A DNA stretch of 18,120 nt from an uncultured Oscillospiraceae bacterium (GCA_900757695.1 CAAEOU010000012.1:1-18120), one strand, 5' to 3'; positions 1 through 6,213 are shown, numbered from the stretch's first letter. A program made the numbers and translations. The notes: generated by a model not told the origin, from the sequence alone.

Positions 1-117
1 ATTGGGGACTTCTATCATGAAATTCAAAATATGGTAGATGAAAAAATGAAATCCATTACATTACAGGATATTATTGATCGGTATTATTTTAAAATCAGGA
101 AAGTTAAAAGTCTTTAA
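1..117 (+). CDS. C-terminal end of an unrecognised protein (partial)
   Basis: An open frame runs from the left edge in frame 1 to a TAA at 115-117, giving 38 residues that end in KVKSL. The segment is charged and looks helical, and it carries no motif I recognise. The gene starts outside the window. A perfect 20-bp palindrome lies 22 bases after the stop, so the lost gene could be a regulator with a nearby operator, but that is only a guess. The frame is open over the whole available length with a sensible composition, which is the only support. Confidence 0.5.
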   Translation: MGDFYHEIQNMVDEKMKSITLQDIIDRYYFKIRKVKSL

Positions 118-139
118 CTAATCAAGAATAGCAAGCACT

Positions 140-159
140 GCCTGTGTCATGACACAGGC
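140..159. promoter_or_regulatory. Perfect 20-bp palindrome, possible operator
   Basis: Positions 140-159 read identically on both strands (GCCTGTGT CATG ACACAGGC arrangement). No poly-T follows on either side, so a terminator is unlikely. Symmetry of this length without a loop is typical of sites bound by dimeric repressors of the TetR, GntR or MerR classes. It sits between the end of the left partial CDS and the TPR-like fragment. The assignment as an operator is inference. Confidence 0.4.
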
Positions 160-188
160 GAAATCCCCCACACTTTCCTATCGTCTGT

Positions 189-530
189 GTGGTTAAATTT
201 CCATACATGGATAACTATAACTACCACAAAGGTATGAATGTAATCATTCAGGAATTAAAGGATCTGTTAAAGACAAAAAGCATTGACACTGACTCTGACC
301 AGGCATTATTGCCAGATTTTCAGGTAGCCCTTGGAACCATTTATCTGATGACTGCCAATCTTCCGCAAGCCAAAACATATTTTAAAAGAGCTTTCAAAAT
401 ATATGAAAAAATCTGGGCTGGTGAACCGGAAATGATTGAGGCAAAATATCAGGAAATCCAAGAGTTATATCCACAGGTTGGTTTCTTTCTTGGACAACAG
501 ATATCAAGTTTTTTAACAAAACAGGCATAA
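189..530 (+). CDS. TPR-like helical protein, probably a 5'-truncated remnant
   Basis: The 113-residue frame opens with GTG at 189; an ATG follows at 207 and another at 234. None has a convincing Shine-Dalgarno sequence. Residues ~45-75 carry a pattern seen in one tetratricopeptide repeat (LGTIYLMTANLPQAKTYF), followed by a helical tail. One repeat plus a tail and no clear start suggest the 3' end of a longer TPR protein whose 5' part was lost by recombination. TPR proteins act as protein-interaction scaffolds; no partner can be named here. The nearby debris of mobile elements fits loss by rearrangement. Confidence 0.5.
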   Translation: MVKFPYMDNYNYHKGMNVIIQELKDLLKTKSIDTDSDQALLPDFQVALGTIYLMTANLPQAKTYFKRAFKIYEKIWAGEPEMIEAKYQEIQELYPQVGFFLGQQISSFLTKQA

Positions 531-589
531 TTTGGGGGAGAAAGTCTTTATTTTAGTTTTTCATATATATCTTATATGATGACAATGTG

Positions 590-618
590 TTGACATTAGG
601 CACATATTTGAATATACT
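590..618 (+). promoter_or_regulatory. Strong sigma-A promoter of the antitoxin-toxin pair
   Basis: TTGACA at 590-595 and TATACT at 613-618 are separated by 17 bases, almost the full consensus. The start of transcription would fall near 625, right before the ribosome binding site of dinJ at 629-634. A 7-bp inverted repeat (TCATATA/TATATGA, 561-567 and 573-579) lies just upstream and could serve autoregulation, as is usual for DinJ/RelB antitoxins. Confidence 0.7.
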
Positions 619-641
619 ATACTTGAATGGAGGTGTTCTGT

Positions 642-914
642 ATGGCAACAACTAATTTAAATATTCGTATAGACAAGGCAATCAAGGACCAGGCGGAGGA
701 AATCTTCAATGAGCTTGGTCTGAATATGACAACTGCTGTAAACATGTTCCTGAGAACCGCTATCCGTGAGCATGGTATTCCTTTTGAATTAAAACTGGAA
801 GTACCGAATGATACAACAGCCACTGCCATTGAGGAAGGCAGAAAAATGATGAAGGATCCTTCTGCTCCGCGTTATTCCAGTATGGATGCGCTTAAGGCAG
901 CTCTCGACGTATGA
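642..914 (+). CDS. dinJ: RelB/DinJ family antitoxin
   Basis: A 90-residue protein with the RelB/DinJ signature: an N-terminal ribbon-helix-helix (NLNIRIDKAIKDQAEEIF, residues ~5-22), then LGLNMTTAVNMFLRTAIREHGIPFEL. This class represses its own promoter and neutralises a RelE/YafQ-type mRNA-cutting toxin. I chose ATG 642 because GGAGGT at 629-634 is 7 bases upstream; an in-frame ATG at 627 overlaps that ribosome binding site and lies next to the predicted transcription start. The stop overlaps the ATG of the toxin frame at 911 (ATGA), the usual arrangement. The antitoxin appears intact, although its toxin partner is cut. Confidence 0.9.
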   Translation: MATTNLNIRIDKAIKDQAEEIFNELGLNMTTAVNMFLRTAIREHGIPFELKLEVPNDTTATAIEEGRKMMKDPSAPRYSSMDALKAALDV

Positions 915-1183
915 AATACGACATTCAGTTTACCAATCAGTTTAAAAAGGATTTGAAGCTTGCCAAAACGCAAAATAAAAATCTTGATAGGCTGTTTGAG
1001 GTAATCGGTATTCTGGCGAATGGCGGTACGCTAGATGCAAAATACAGGGATCATGACCTTACAGGAAACAACGACAACCGCCCGGAAACTCTGCTTGCAG
1101 TCGTGGACGCAGCGGCGGCAGAGCGTGTTGTACGCCTTGCGTCCCCGGTCATTCAGGAAAAACGACCATTCCAGTTTTTTTGA
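911..1183 (+). pseudogene. yafQ: YafQ/RelE-type toxin, 3' half replaced
   Basis: The first ~53 residues (MKYDIQFTNQFKKDLKLAK through YRDHDLTGN) are a typical YafQ-family mRNA interferase N-terminus. After LTGN, at ~1070, homology stops. A YafQ normally continues with a G-T-R-E-C-H-type segment and ends ~90 residues long with the catalytic histidine near the C-terminus. Here the frame instead runs through the antisense of a mobilization-element gene (1072-1201), adding ~37 unrelated residues up to a chance stop at 1183. The catalytic half is therefore missing and the toxin should be inactive. The junction near 1070 marks a recombination or deletion boundary. Confidence 0.8.
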
Positions 1184-1201
1184 TTTGCTCATGCGTGGCA
1201 T
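1075..1201 (-). pseudogene. Truncated small mobilization-element ORF
   Basis: On the minus strand ATG 1201 has AAAGGAG at 1209-1215 and begins MPRMSKSKKLEWSFFLNDRG, followed by a cysteine pair (CRRCVHDC) and QSFRA. I recognise this as a short conserved protein found beside mobC and the relaxase gene in clostridial conjugative and mobilizable transposons; its function is not known to me. The C-terminal ~10-15 residues and everything downstream (normally the relaxase) are replaced by the antisense of the yafQ fragment at ~1070-1076. The cysteines hint at a small metal-binding fold, which is inference. Confidence 0.6.
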
Positions 1202-1221
1202 ATCTGTACTCCTTTCCCGAA

Positions 1222-1437
1222 TCACAATTCGTTTCTCTGCTGTACTTTCAGCAGTTCCCATACGTCAGCCATTCGGTCTTTCAGCTCGGAAACATCGGCA
1301 TCATAGAAACGCCCGGTGCTGTTGATGCGGCGGCAGACGTGGTTGATATTTGTGGCAATCCTGCTGACGGCAGCAGCCAACTTTTTCTGCTCATTCAGGC
1401 AGATTTCTTTGCGGATGGGTCGTGTGCGGTCTGGTAT
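1222..1437 (-). pseudogene. mobC: MobC-like relaxosome protein remnant, internally deleted
   Basis: The minus strand encodes ~71 residues ending at TGA 1222-1224. It begins PDRTRPIRKEICLNEQ, then jumps to ATNINHVCRRINSTG and SELKDRMADVW. The second block is the conserved C-terminal part of bacterial mobilisation proteins (MobC), which assist the relaxase at oriT. MobC proteins are normally ~100-125 residues, and the middle ~40 residues (the AYARKM-LIDGY type region) are absent. AAAGGAG at 1447-1453 is correctly placed, but the expected start codon is ATA at 1437. Together with the loss of the downstream relaxase this suggests a dead gene. Confidence 0.6.
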
Positions 1438-1451
1438 GATAAAACACTCCT

Positions 1452-1572
1452 TTCACTTTTAAACGGACATTTTTTACTTAAAACTTGGTAGTGGCGAAAA
1501 GAAAATTTTGAGAACGAGGGAATTACCGCTGGGTTGCCCTTCACTTTACAACGGACATTTTTAAGTCAAAAC
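1452..1572. repeat. Pair of ~30-bp imperfect direct repeats upstream of mobC
   Basis: TTCACTTTTAAACGGACATT (from 1452) and TTCACTTTACAACGGACATT (from ~1540) are near-identical. Both continue into a T-run and an ACTTAAAAC or AGTCAAAAC end (to ~1484 and ~1572). The spacing is ~88 bases. The pair lies directly upstream of the mobC remnant in its reading direction, where relaxosome or regulator binding sites would be expected. Only two copies are present, so this is not a CRISPR or an iteron array. Confidence 0.55.
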
Positions 1573-1610
1573 GCAGGTATCGAAATGAGAAATTTTCAAA
1601 AAATATGCGC

Positions 1611-1809
1611 CCCTGCTTTTGCAAAAGCGGGAGCGCGTTGTATCTGCGGATATGAGATTTGAGAGAGTAGCAAGCACATCCGGTGTCCGTACACACCGGA
1701 AAAATGAGCGTTTCAGCCTTGCAGCCGATACGCCCATTTTGATTTTTGGGGAAGCCCCAAACCCTTGATTTTTAAGTTGAAGATACTTTCTGGGCTTTTC
1801 CGGAAAGCC
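1611..1809. other. Hairpin-rich oriT-like region
   Basis: Four compact inverted repeats occur in 200 bases: GCTTTTGCAAAAGC (1615-1628, perfect), TCCGGTGT/ACACCGGA with a 6-base loop (1679-1700), TTTGGGG/CCCCAAA with a 3-base loop (1745-1761), and GGCTTT/AAAGCC (1793-1809). Such clusters beside mobC are characteristic of transfer origins of mobilizable elements. No nick-site consensus can be fixed by eye, so the oriT assignment rests on position and structure. No gene is seen from 1440 to 1894. Confidence 0.45.
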
Positions 1810-1894
1810 TTTGCTTTTATTCGTTTTGACGATCATAATTATACTGTGATTATATAAGCAGACGCAGAATGGAACTGCAACAGGAGTACTACCC

Positions 1895-2098
1895 ATGAAG
1901 TATTTATCTATCGCGCAAACCGCCGAACGCTGGGGTATCTCCACCCGCCGTATTCAGATTTTATGCGGCGAGGGGCGTGTCCCCGGTGCTATCCGCATTG
2001 GCACAGTCTGGGGGATCCCAGAGGACGCAGAAAAGCCAGCGGACGCGAGCATCAAGAACGGCAAGTATATCAAGAAGCCCGCCGAAAACGAAAAATGA
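1895..2098 (+). CDS. Small helix-turn-helix DNA-binding protein of a mobile element
   Basis: A 67-residue protein beginning MKYLSIAQTAERWGISTRRI with an excisionase/MerR-like winged helix-turn-helix: YLSIAQTAERWGIS (helix-turn), RRIQILCGEGRVPGAIRIG (recognition helix and wing) and VWGIPEDAEKP. The C-terminal ~15 residues are a lysine-rich tail. AGGAG at 1882-1886 lies 8 bases before the ATG. Proteins of this type are common accessory regulators in clostridial integrative elements. An ATG overlaps the stop codon (ATGA, 2095-2098) and opens a 33-codon frame to 2196, possibly the beginning of a partner gene that has since been lost. Confidence 0.75.
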   Translation: MKYLSIAQTAERWGISTRRIQILCGEGRVPGAIRIGTVWGIPEDAEKPADASIKNGKYIKKPAENEK

Positions 2099-2359
2099 GC
2101 CGCATCATATCAGCGACTCTAACTCGAAATAATGGGGTCTATTCCACCTCGCGGGTGCGAATGGGTGCGCTGCCCCCTTGTCACGAATCTACCTAAATCG
2201 TCCCTTTATGTCAAGTAGTTGCAAAAAAATTTTGCAAACTATCCGGAAAGCCTTTCATATCAATGGTTCTGGGCGATCCGGACGGTGCTACAATGCACCT
2301 ACGAGGTTTCGATAGATTATGTTATTTTAGGAGCAAATTCGACAGTTTTGCCCTGAAAT

Positions 2360-2394
2360 AAAACATCGGAGTCACTTTGCAACTCCGATGTTTT
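2360..2394. terminator. Bidirectional intrinsic terminator-like hairpin
   Basis: AAAACATCGGAGT (2360-2372) and ACTCCGATGTTTT (2382-2394) form a perfect 13-bp stem with a 9-base loop. The A/T ends give a T-run on either strand. It overlaps the stop codon of the recombinase-like remnant on the minus strand and may have ended transcription of the original element. Confidence 0.5.
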
Positions 2395-2467
2395 CATCGG
2401 TGTCGATTTTTGCTTCGTTGAACTTCCAAACAATTTCGATTGTTTCGGTGTCATAAACAAGTACACG
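2372..2467 (-). pseudogene. C-terminal scrap of a probable serine recombinase
   Basis: Minus-strand codons from 2467 to the stop at 2374-2372 read RVLVYDTETIEIVWKFNEAK and then ten more residues. The pattern V-(L/I)-V-Y-D-x-x-x-I-E-I-V-W-K-F resembles the final beta-strand segment of large serine recombinases of clostridial transposons. A stop immediately upstream in the same frame shows that the rest of the gene is gone or frameshifted. The reading is based on recall of family endings over ~31 residues, so it is moderate at best. Confidence 0.4.
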
Positions 2468-2492
2468 TTAGCTTATTGCAAAGCTCTTTCTG

Positions 2493-2695
2493 GTGAGCCT
2501 GAATCGAATTGTCCATTTGTCTCTCTCCTTATTGGTATTTCTCTGTGTGCTGCCGGATGAAATCAACGATCCGATTTACAAGGGAGCGTTTCTTCAAAAG
2601 CGGCAAGGGCTTCTCAATCCTATCCCGGATATTTCCTGCATCCATTGTACCAGAAAACTCATATTCCGAAATAATACAATGCCTGTTGCTTTCAT
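2493..2695 (-). pseudogene. Broken small gene with intact ribosome binding site
   Basis: Minus-strand ATG 2695 has AAAGGAG at 2704-2710 and begins MKATGIVLFRN, then shifts out of a long frame. In the +1-shifted frame ~40 residues continue (SGTMDAGNIRDRIEKP, then LVNRIVDFIRQHTEKYQ). Two decayed small frames or one frameshifted gene would explain this. The first seven residues match AbrB/SpoVT-type starts, but the rest does not, so I give no function. A second ATG with a GGAGAG-type site begins at ~2510 and runs only ~20 codons. Confidence 0.25.
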
Positions 2696-3073
2696 AGTCT
2701 CTTCTCCTTTGAAGCGCGTTAAAGCGTGTTTTTACCGGTAGCAGTATTTGCAGGAAAAGGGGAATTATGTATGGGAAGATGGAAAAGAAAAAAGGGACAC
2801 AAGGAGGAATAGCCGCCCTGGATTCAAATAATCATTGCCGTTTTTGCATAATTATGCCAATACATTGCCTGTTGCCGTGAAGAAACTATCCAAACAAGGA
2901 AACCATTGTAAGAGGAAAACAATGGAGTATAAAATTTGTAGCGGCCACCTTTACCTGTTCACTGATAGGTAGTGCCGTAGCAATGCCGGGGATAAGCCTC
3001 TGCCGGATATAGGCAAGCAAAATGCGTGAGCCTGTCCAAGTTAACACTGCTTGCGGCTACTATTATAAAGAAC

Positions 3074-3117
3074 AAAACAGCCATCTTCAGCACAAAAGCA
3101 ACGAAGACAGCTGTTTT
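3074..3117 (-). terminator. Intrinsic terminator of the tup operon
   Basis: Arms 3074-3088 and 3103-3117 pair over 15 positions with two central mismatches (AAAACAGC..TCTTC type), with a 14-base loop. On the minus strand the stem is followed by a T-rich run (TTTTGTTCTTT). It starts 11 bases after the tupC stop codon, the expected position for the end of the transporter operon. Confidence 0.65.
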
Positions 3118-3127
3118 CGGAGTGTCA

Positions 3128-3775
3128 TCAGTTTCCGTAGAACTCCAGGAATCTCTTCAATTCCACACGTGTGGGGGAATACAGCAGACTTTCTGCAGGA
3201 CCATACTCCAGTACTTCCCCTTTTTGAAAAAACATCGCTTCATCAGCGATTCGCCTTGCCTGCTGCAGGGAGTGGGTGACCAAAATCAAAATACAATTGG
3301 TCTGGCGCACATAGGACTGAATCAAAGTTTCCGCGGCAGCGGTGGTTTCCATATCCATGGCAGCCGTTGGTTCATCGAGAATCACCACATCGTATGTTCC
3401 CATCATCAATCTTGCCATCGCCATGCGTGCCGTCTCACCGCCGGAGAGACGATCCGCCCGTTTATGTTCCAGTTCTGTCAGAGACAGTGCTTTCGCGAGG
3501 GACTCCGCTTTCTGGATATCCCTGCCGCCCAGCAGGATGTTTTTTCTGACAGACATACGAAAGGCATAGGGCTTCTGGGGAAGATAGCCAATGCTTGGTT
3601 CCGAGCGGATTTTCCGGTCTGCCGGAAGGACATCTGCCAGAATCTTTGAAAATGTGGATTTTCCGCTTCCGTTTGCTCCGAGAATTGCATATATGTTTCC
3701 AGGCTGTAATTCCATTCCCGGAAAATCCAGCACTTTTTTCTGCCCATAGGTTTTGGAAAAGGCGGGAATTATCAT
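3128..3775 (-). CDS. tupC: Tungstate ABC transporter, ATP-binding subunit
   Basis: A 215-residue ABC ATPase that powers oxyanion uptake at the inner face of the membrane. Visible motifs: Walker A GANGSGKST (33-41), Q-loop LPQKP (~65-69), signature LSGGETAR (110-117), Walker B VVILDEP (130-136) and H-loop THS (~167-169). ATG 3775 is chosen because AAAGGAGG lies 8 bases upstream and the ATG overlaps the tupB stop (ATGA), a translationally coupled arrangement. The frame is open upstream to 4015, but that extension is the antisense-free shadow of tupB. Tungstate rather than molybdate specificity is inferred from TupA and from the AOR cluster. Confidence 0.92.
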   Translation of the reverse strand: MIIPAFSKTYGQKKVLDFPGMELQPGNIYAILGANGSGKSTFSKILADVLPADRKIRSEPSIGYLPQKPYAFRMSVRKNILLGGRDIQKAESLAKALSLTELEHKRADRLSGGETARMAMARLMMGTYDVVILDEPTAAMDMETTAAAETLIQSYVRQTNCILILVTHSLQQARRIADEAMFFQKGEVLEYGPAESLLYSPTRVELKRFLEFYGN

Positions 3776-4458
3776 TGGCTGAGCCTCCTTTGCAGCAGAG
3801 ATATCACAACATTCACCAGCAGGGAAACCGCCAGCAGAATCATGCCCAGGGCAATGCCCAGAGAGAAATTTCCCTGATTGGTGTACTGCATAATGGCTGT
3901 AGTCATCACATTCGTTTTCCAGGCAATGGCACCGCCCACCATGGACACTGCCCCGACCTCTGCAATAGATCTGGAAAACGCCAGCAGATAGGAAGAGATG
4001 ATACAGTACTGGCACTCATTGCACAGCAGCAAAAACGTCCTTCCTCTTCCCAGCCCCAAACCCCTGGCTGTTTCCCGAATCGCCGGAGACACTCCCGCCA
4101 CATAAGTCTCCATTGCCCCCACAACAATGGGGGTGATAAGCGCCACCTGGGCAAGAATCATGATTTTAACCGTGAACAACAGCTTCATGTGTCGCAGAGG
4201 GCCGACCCCGGAGAAAAGGATGTAAAACAGTAGGCCGCATACTACAGGGGGCATCCCCATAAGCGTTCGGTTCAGGATAATCAGAAGCCCTCTCCCGGGG
4301 AATTTGCTATTGCCCAGACAGATTCCCAGCGGAACACCCAGCAGCAGTGCAAGCAAAGAGCTTTTGAGGCTCATTTGCGCTGTGACTTTCAAAATGTTCA
4401 GAAGTTCTGCATCGGAAGACAGGATAAGAGAAATCGCATTTTGAAGGGCCGTTCCCAC
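3772..4458 (-). CDS. tupB: Tungstate ABC transporter, permease subunit
   Basis: A 228-residue hydrophobic protein with about five to six membrane segments, the size usual for TupB permeases. The BPD-type permease EAA loop is visible as ETARGLGLGRGRTF, which contacts the ATPase. GTG 4458 is chosen because GGAGG at 4466-4470 lies 7 bases upstream. The frame extends to an ATG at 4506, but that start would lie inside the intercistronic hairpin and has no ribosome binding site. The last codons overlap the tupC start. It forms the channel that takes tungstate from TupA. Confidence 0.92.
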   Translation of the reverse strand: MGTALQNAISLILSSDAELLNILKVTAQMSLKSSLLALLLGVPLGICLGNSKFPGRGLLIILNRTLMGMPPVVCGLLFYILFSGVGPLRHMKLLFTVKIMILAQVALITPIVVGAMETYVAGVSPAIRETARGLGLGRGRTFLLLCNECQYCIISSYLLAFSRSIAEVGAVSMVGGAIAWKTNVMTTAIMQYTNQGNFSLGIALGMILLAVSLLVNVVISLLQRRLSQ

Positions 4459-4484
4459 GGTGTAGCCTCCTTTCTTTTTGTAAA

Positions 4485-4511
4485 ATCCCGTGGGGAAATT
4501 CCCCACGGGAT
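4485..4511 (-). terminator. Attenuator hairpin between tupA and tupB
   Basis: Positions 4485-4511 form a 13-bp palindromic stem (ATCCCGTGGGGAA and its complement) with a single central base. On the minus strand it is followed by TTTTA. It lies after tupA and about 26 bases before the tupB start, and so would end or protect most tupA transcripts. That would give more binding protein than permease, a common need in binding-protein transporters. A second inverted repeat (TACAGTTT/AAACTGTA, 4511-4518 and 4551-4558) abuts it. Confidence 0.6.
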
Positions 4512-4597
4512 ACAGTTTACACAGATTTTTTCAAAAAAGCAAGTTTTTGGAAACTGTACATATAGCGTCAGCCGCAGAAAATGAACCCAGAGTTTCC

Positions 4598-5641
4598 TCA
4601 GCTTATGATGCCATCGTTGGCAACGAAAGTCAGGAAGGTTGCCTTATCGGTCAGGATGTAAGCCTGCATCTGCTCTGCCATCACCAGACATGCGCCCATA
4701 CCGGCGTTTGCAGAGGTGTACCACTGCGTGTAGGGAGCGAAGGACTCTGCCTCCTTCGTGATACCCAGAGTCTCAGGCCACAGGGACAGCTCCTTGGTGT
4801 GGGTGCCGGAACCGTCGCCACGGGAGATGAAGGGATACTCGCCCTCCGCAATAGCTGCAAACGCATCCAGAACGGAAGCTGCCTCCTTAACACCAGCAGG
4901 GTCCGCAGAAGGTCCGCACAGGACGAAATAGTTATACAGGAAGGAAATGCGCTCTGCTTCGAAGCCATCTACAGTGCGGGCGAAGCCCTCTTCAACAAAG
5001 GCTTCTTCCTCGCTCTTGGCATGGACCAGAATCAGGTCGGCATTGCCGAACTTGGCGGCAGAGATTGCCTTGCCGGTACCGGCAGACTGGACTTCCACAG
5101 TGTAGCCATAGGTGCTCTCGAAGATGGGCAGCAGATAGCCCAGCAAACCAGAGTCTTTCACAGAAGTGGTGGTGGAAAGGCGGATGACCTTTGTCTCTTC
5201 GGTAGCGGGCGCAATCTCACCTGTATAAACAGGGGCACCGTCCTTGACGTAGAACAGAGACTCACCGTACTCTTTAAAGCCATAGTTTGCGGCCAGGTCC
5301 AACGTTTCCTGGGTCAGGAACCACTGGATGAGGGCATCCGCACCGGCGGTATTCACCGCAACGTCAGCGACAGAGTTGCCGTCAGCATCCACAAAAGGCG
5401 CCTCGGGATTTACGGCGATAACGGTGTAGGTGTTGAGCATCTTGTCGTCGGCTTCCTTCAGAATGCAGGTATCCACCACAAGACCGGCCTGGGTGGGAAC
5501 CTCAGCGGCGGCTTCCGTCGGGACAGCCGTTGTGGCGGGAGCCTCAGTGGAAGCCTGCACCTCAGCAGGCTTGCTTGCGCCGCAGGCAAGAATACCAAAC
5601 ATCATGGCAAAAACTAGCAGCATGGACAGAATCTTTTTCAT
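4598..5641 (-). CDS. tupA: Tungstate-binding lipoprotein, apparently circularly permuted
   Basis: A 347-residue extracellular solute-binding protein. Residues 1-20 are a lipoprotein signal ending in GILAC, with Cys20 the lipid site, followed by a Thr/Ala/Glu-rich linker (21-52). Residues ~151-347 match the first two thirds of TupA: STTTSVKDSGLL with the oxyanion-binding TTTS (157-160), GTGKAI, ADLILVHAKSEEEAFV, SRGDGSGTHTKE (273-284), GMGACL and YILTDKATFL. The normal TupA tail (NTYTVIAVNPE, ADALIQWFLTQE, YGESLFYV) is not at the end but at residues ~53-135. ATG 5641 has AGGAGGT just upstream; the longer frame to 5755 overlaps the riboswitch candidate. See the finding on permutation. Confidence 0.9.
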   Translation of the reverse strand: MKKILSMLLVFAMMFGILACGASKPAEVQASTEAPATTAVPTEAAAEVPTQAGLVVDTCILKEADDKMLNTYTVIAVNPEAPFVDADGNSVADVAVNTAGADALIQWFLTQETLDLAANYGFKEYGESLFYVKDGAPVYTGEIAPATEETKVIRLSTTTSVKDSGLLGYLLPIFESTYGYTVEVQSAGTGKAISAAKFGNADLILVHAKSEEEAFVEEGFARTVDGFEAERISFLYNYFVLCGPSADPAGVKEAASVLDAFAAIAEGEYPFISRGDGSGTHTKELSLWPETLGITKEAESFAPYTQWYTSANAGMGACLVMAEQMQAYILTDKATFLTFVANDGIIS

Positions 5642-5676
5642 TGTCTTACCTCCTAAATATAAAAAAATATAAAAAA

Positions 5677-5752
5677 GACCAGCCAGTTTCCGCAACACCA
5701 AAAGCACAGCCGAAAGCTGCACCCGATCATGGCGTCTGGAAAGAGGCTCGTC
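5677..5752 (-). ncRNA. Moco/Tuco-type riboswitch candidate in the tupA leader
   Basis: On the minus strand 5752-5745 (GACGAGCC) pairs with 5684-5677 (GGCTGGTC) with one mismatch to close a domain. Inside it, CGCCA pairs with TGGTG and GTGCAGC pairs with GCTGTGC around a TTTCG loop. Near the 3' side are the unpaired GGAAAC and a CTGG that can pair with CCAG on the 5' side. The conserved-looking pieces (GAGCCTC near the 5' end, GGGTG, GGAAACTGG near the 3' end) fit my memory of the molybdenum/tungsten cofactor RNA motif, which is known upstream of cofactor and oxyanion transport genes. A T6 run directly follows the closing stem. Confidence 0.6.
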
Positions 5753-5814
5753 CACCGCTTTGCAAACTTTGGAAATCAGTCAATTTCACGAAAACCGACC
5801 AATCAATTTATAAT

Positions 5815-5843
5815 ACTATATCACATTTGAACAAATAATACAA
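5815..5843 (-). promoter_or_regulatory. Promoter of the tupABC operon
   Basis: On the minus strand TTGTAT (5843-5838) and TATAGT (5820-5815) are 17 bases apart. Transcription would start near 5808, giving a ~165-base leader to tupA that contains the riboswitch candidate. The fit to sigma-A consensus is good at both boxes. Confidence 0.6.
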
Positions 5844-5943
5844 GCCGTCCTTTTTAGAGACTGTACGAAATTATATGAAATGATTCAAAACAGCTCTTTC
5901 ACTATTCTCCATAGTATGATAAGATGAAACAGGAGGGGATCGC

Positions 5944-6195
5944 ATGTTCAAAGAAGAAGTGTGGGCTTTGGAACCAGAACGTATAGAAACCTTTTTCCTT
6001 TATCATAGGGAGGTTCATGCCACTGCGGATGGTTACCGGTTCCGTGATTGCCGGATTACCGTGACCGTCCTCCCACCCCGCAGGATCGCCGGTTTGGCAC
6101 TGCCTCAGACCAGAGTCATCTTTGAAGGTTCAGATGATTCCGCGCTTCTGATTTACAGGCAGTTTCAATTACGATTTCTATCCGCAGGCGGATAA
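5944..6195 (+). CDS. Small protein of unknown function upstream of moaE
   Basis: An 83-residue protein starting at ATG 5944, with AGGAGGGG about 5 bases upstream. I do not recognise a family. The sequence is soluble, with alternating hydrophobic residues that suggest beta strands (RITVTVLPP, TRVIFEG, LLIYRQFQLRFL), plus one cysteine, and no signal or membrane segment. The stop is 18 bases before the moaE start, so the two are very probably co-transcribed, and a role near molybdopterin synthesis is a reasonable inference. It is not MoaD: there is no GG terminus of the right context and moaD lies elsewhere. A weak -10 (TATGAT) is at 5914-5919. Confidence 0.7.
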   Translation: MFKEEVWALEPERIETFFLYHREVHATADGYRFRDCRITVTVLPPRRIAGLALPQTRVIFEGSDDSALLIYRQFQLRFLSAGG

Positions 6196-6213
6196 GAATT
6201 GGAGGTTTATAAT

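Larger units (their letters stand above)
2099..3060. other. ~1-kb gene-poor stretch of degraded mobile DNA
   Basis: No intact gene with start, ribosome binding site and plausible protein was found here. Recognisable pieces are a short A/T-rich hairpin at 2219-2237, a perfect 13-bp hairpin at 2360-2394, a recombinase C-terminal scrap at 2372-2467 and a broken small gene at about 2493-2695 (listed separately). The part from 2711 to 3060 shows stop codons in every frame and no motif I can name; a 50-codon minus-strand frame there lacks a ribosome binding site. Confidence 0.5.

Noticed and set aside
627..641. Earlier dinJ start codon
   Set aside because: That ATG overlaps the GGAGGT site and the transcription start; ATG 642 fits spacing and family start.
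1452..1572. CRISPR array
   Set aside because: Only two imperfect repeat copies and no cas genes.
2493..2695. AbrB/SpoVT-type regulator
   Set aside because: Only the first seven residues match; the frame breaks and the rest is unlike that family.
3776..4015. N-terminal extension of the tupC frame
   Set aside because: It overlaps tupB in another frame and lacks a start signal; ATG 3775 has AAAGGAGG and the ATGA overlap.
4490..5617. 375-residue plus-strand open frame opposite tupA
   Set aside because: It is the antisense of tupA, has no ribosome binding site or family pattern, and tupA on the other strand has a signal peptide and motifs.
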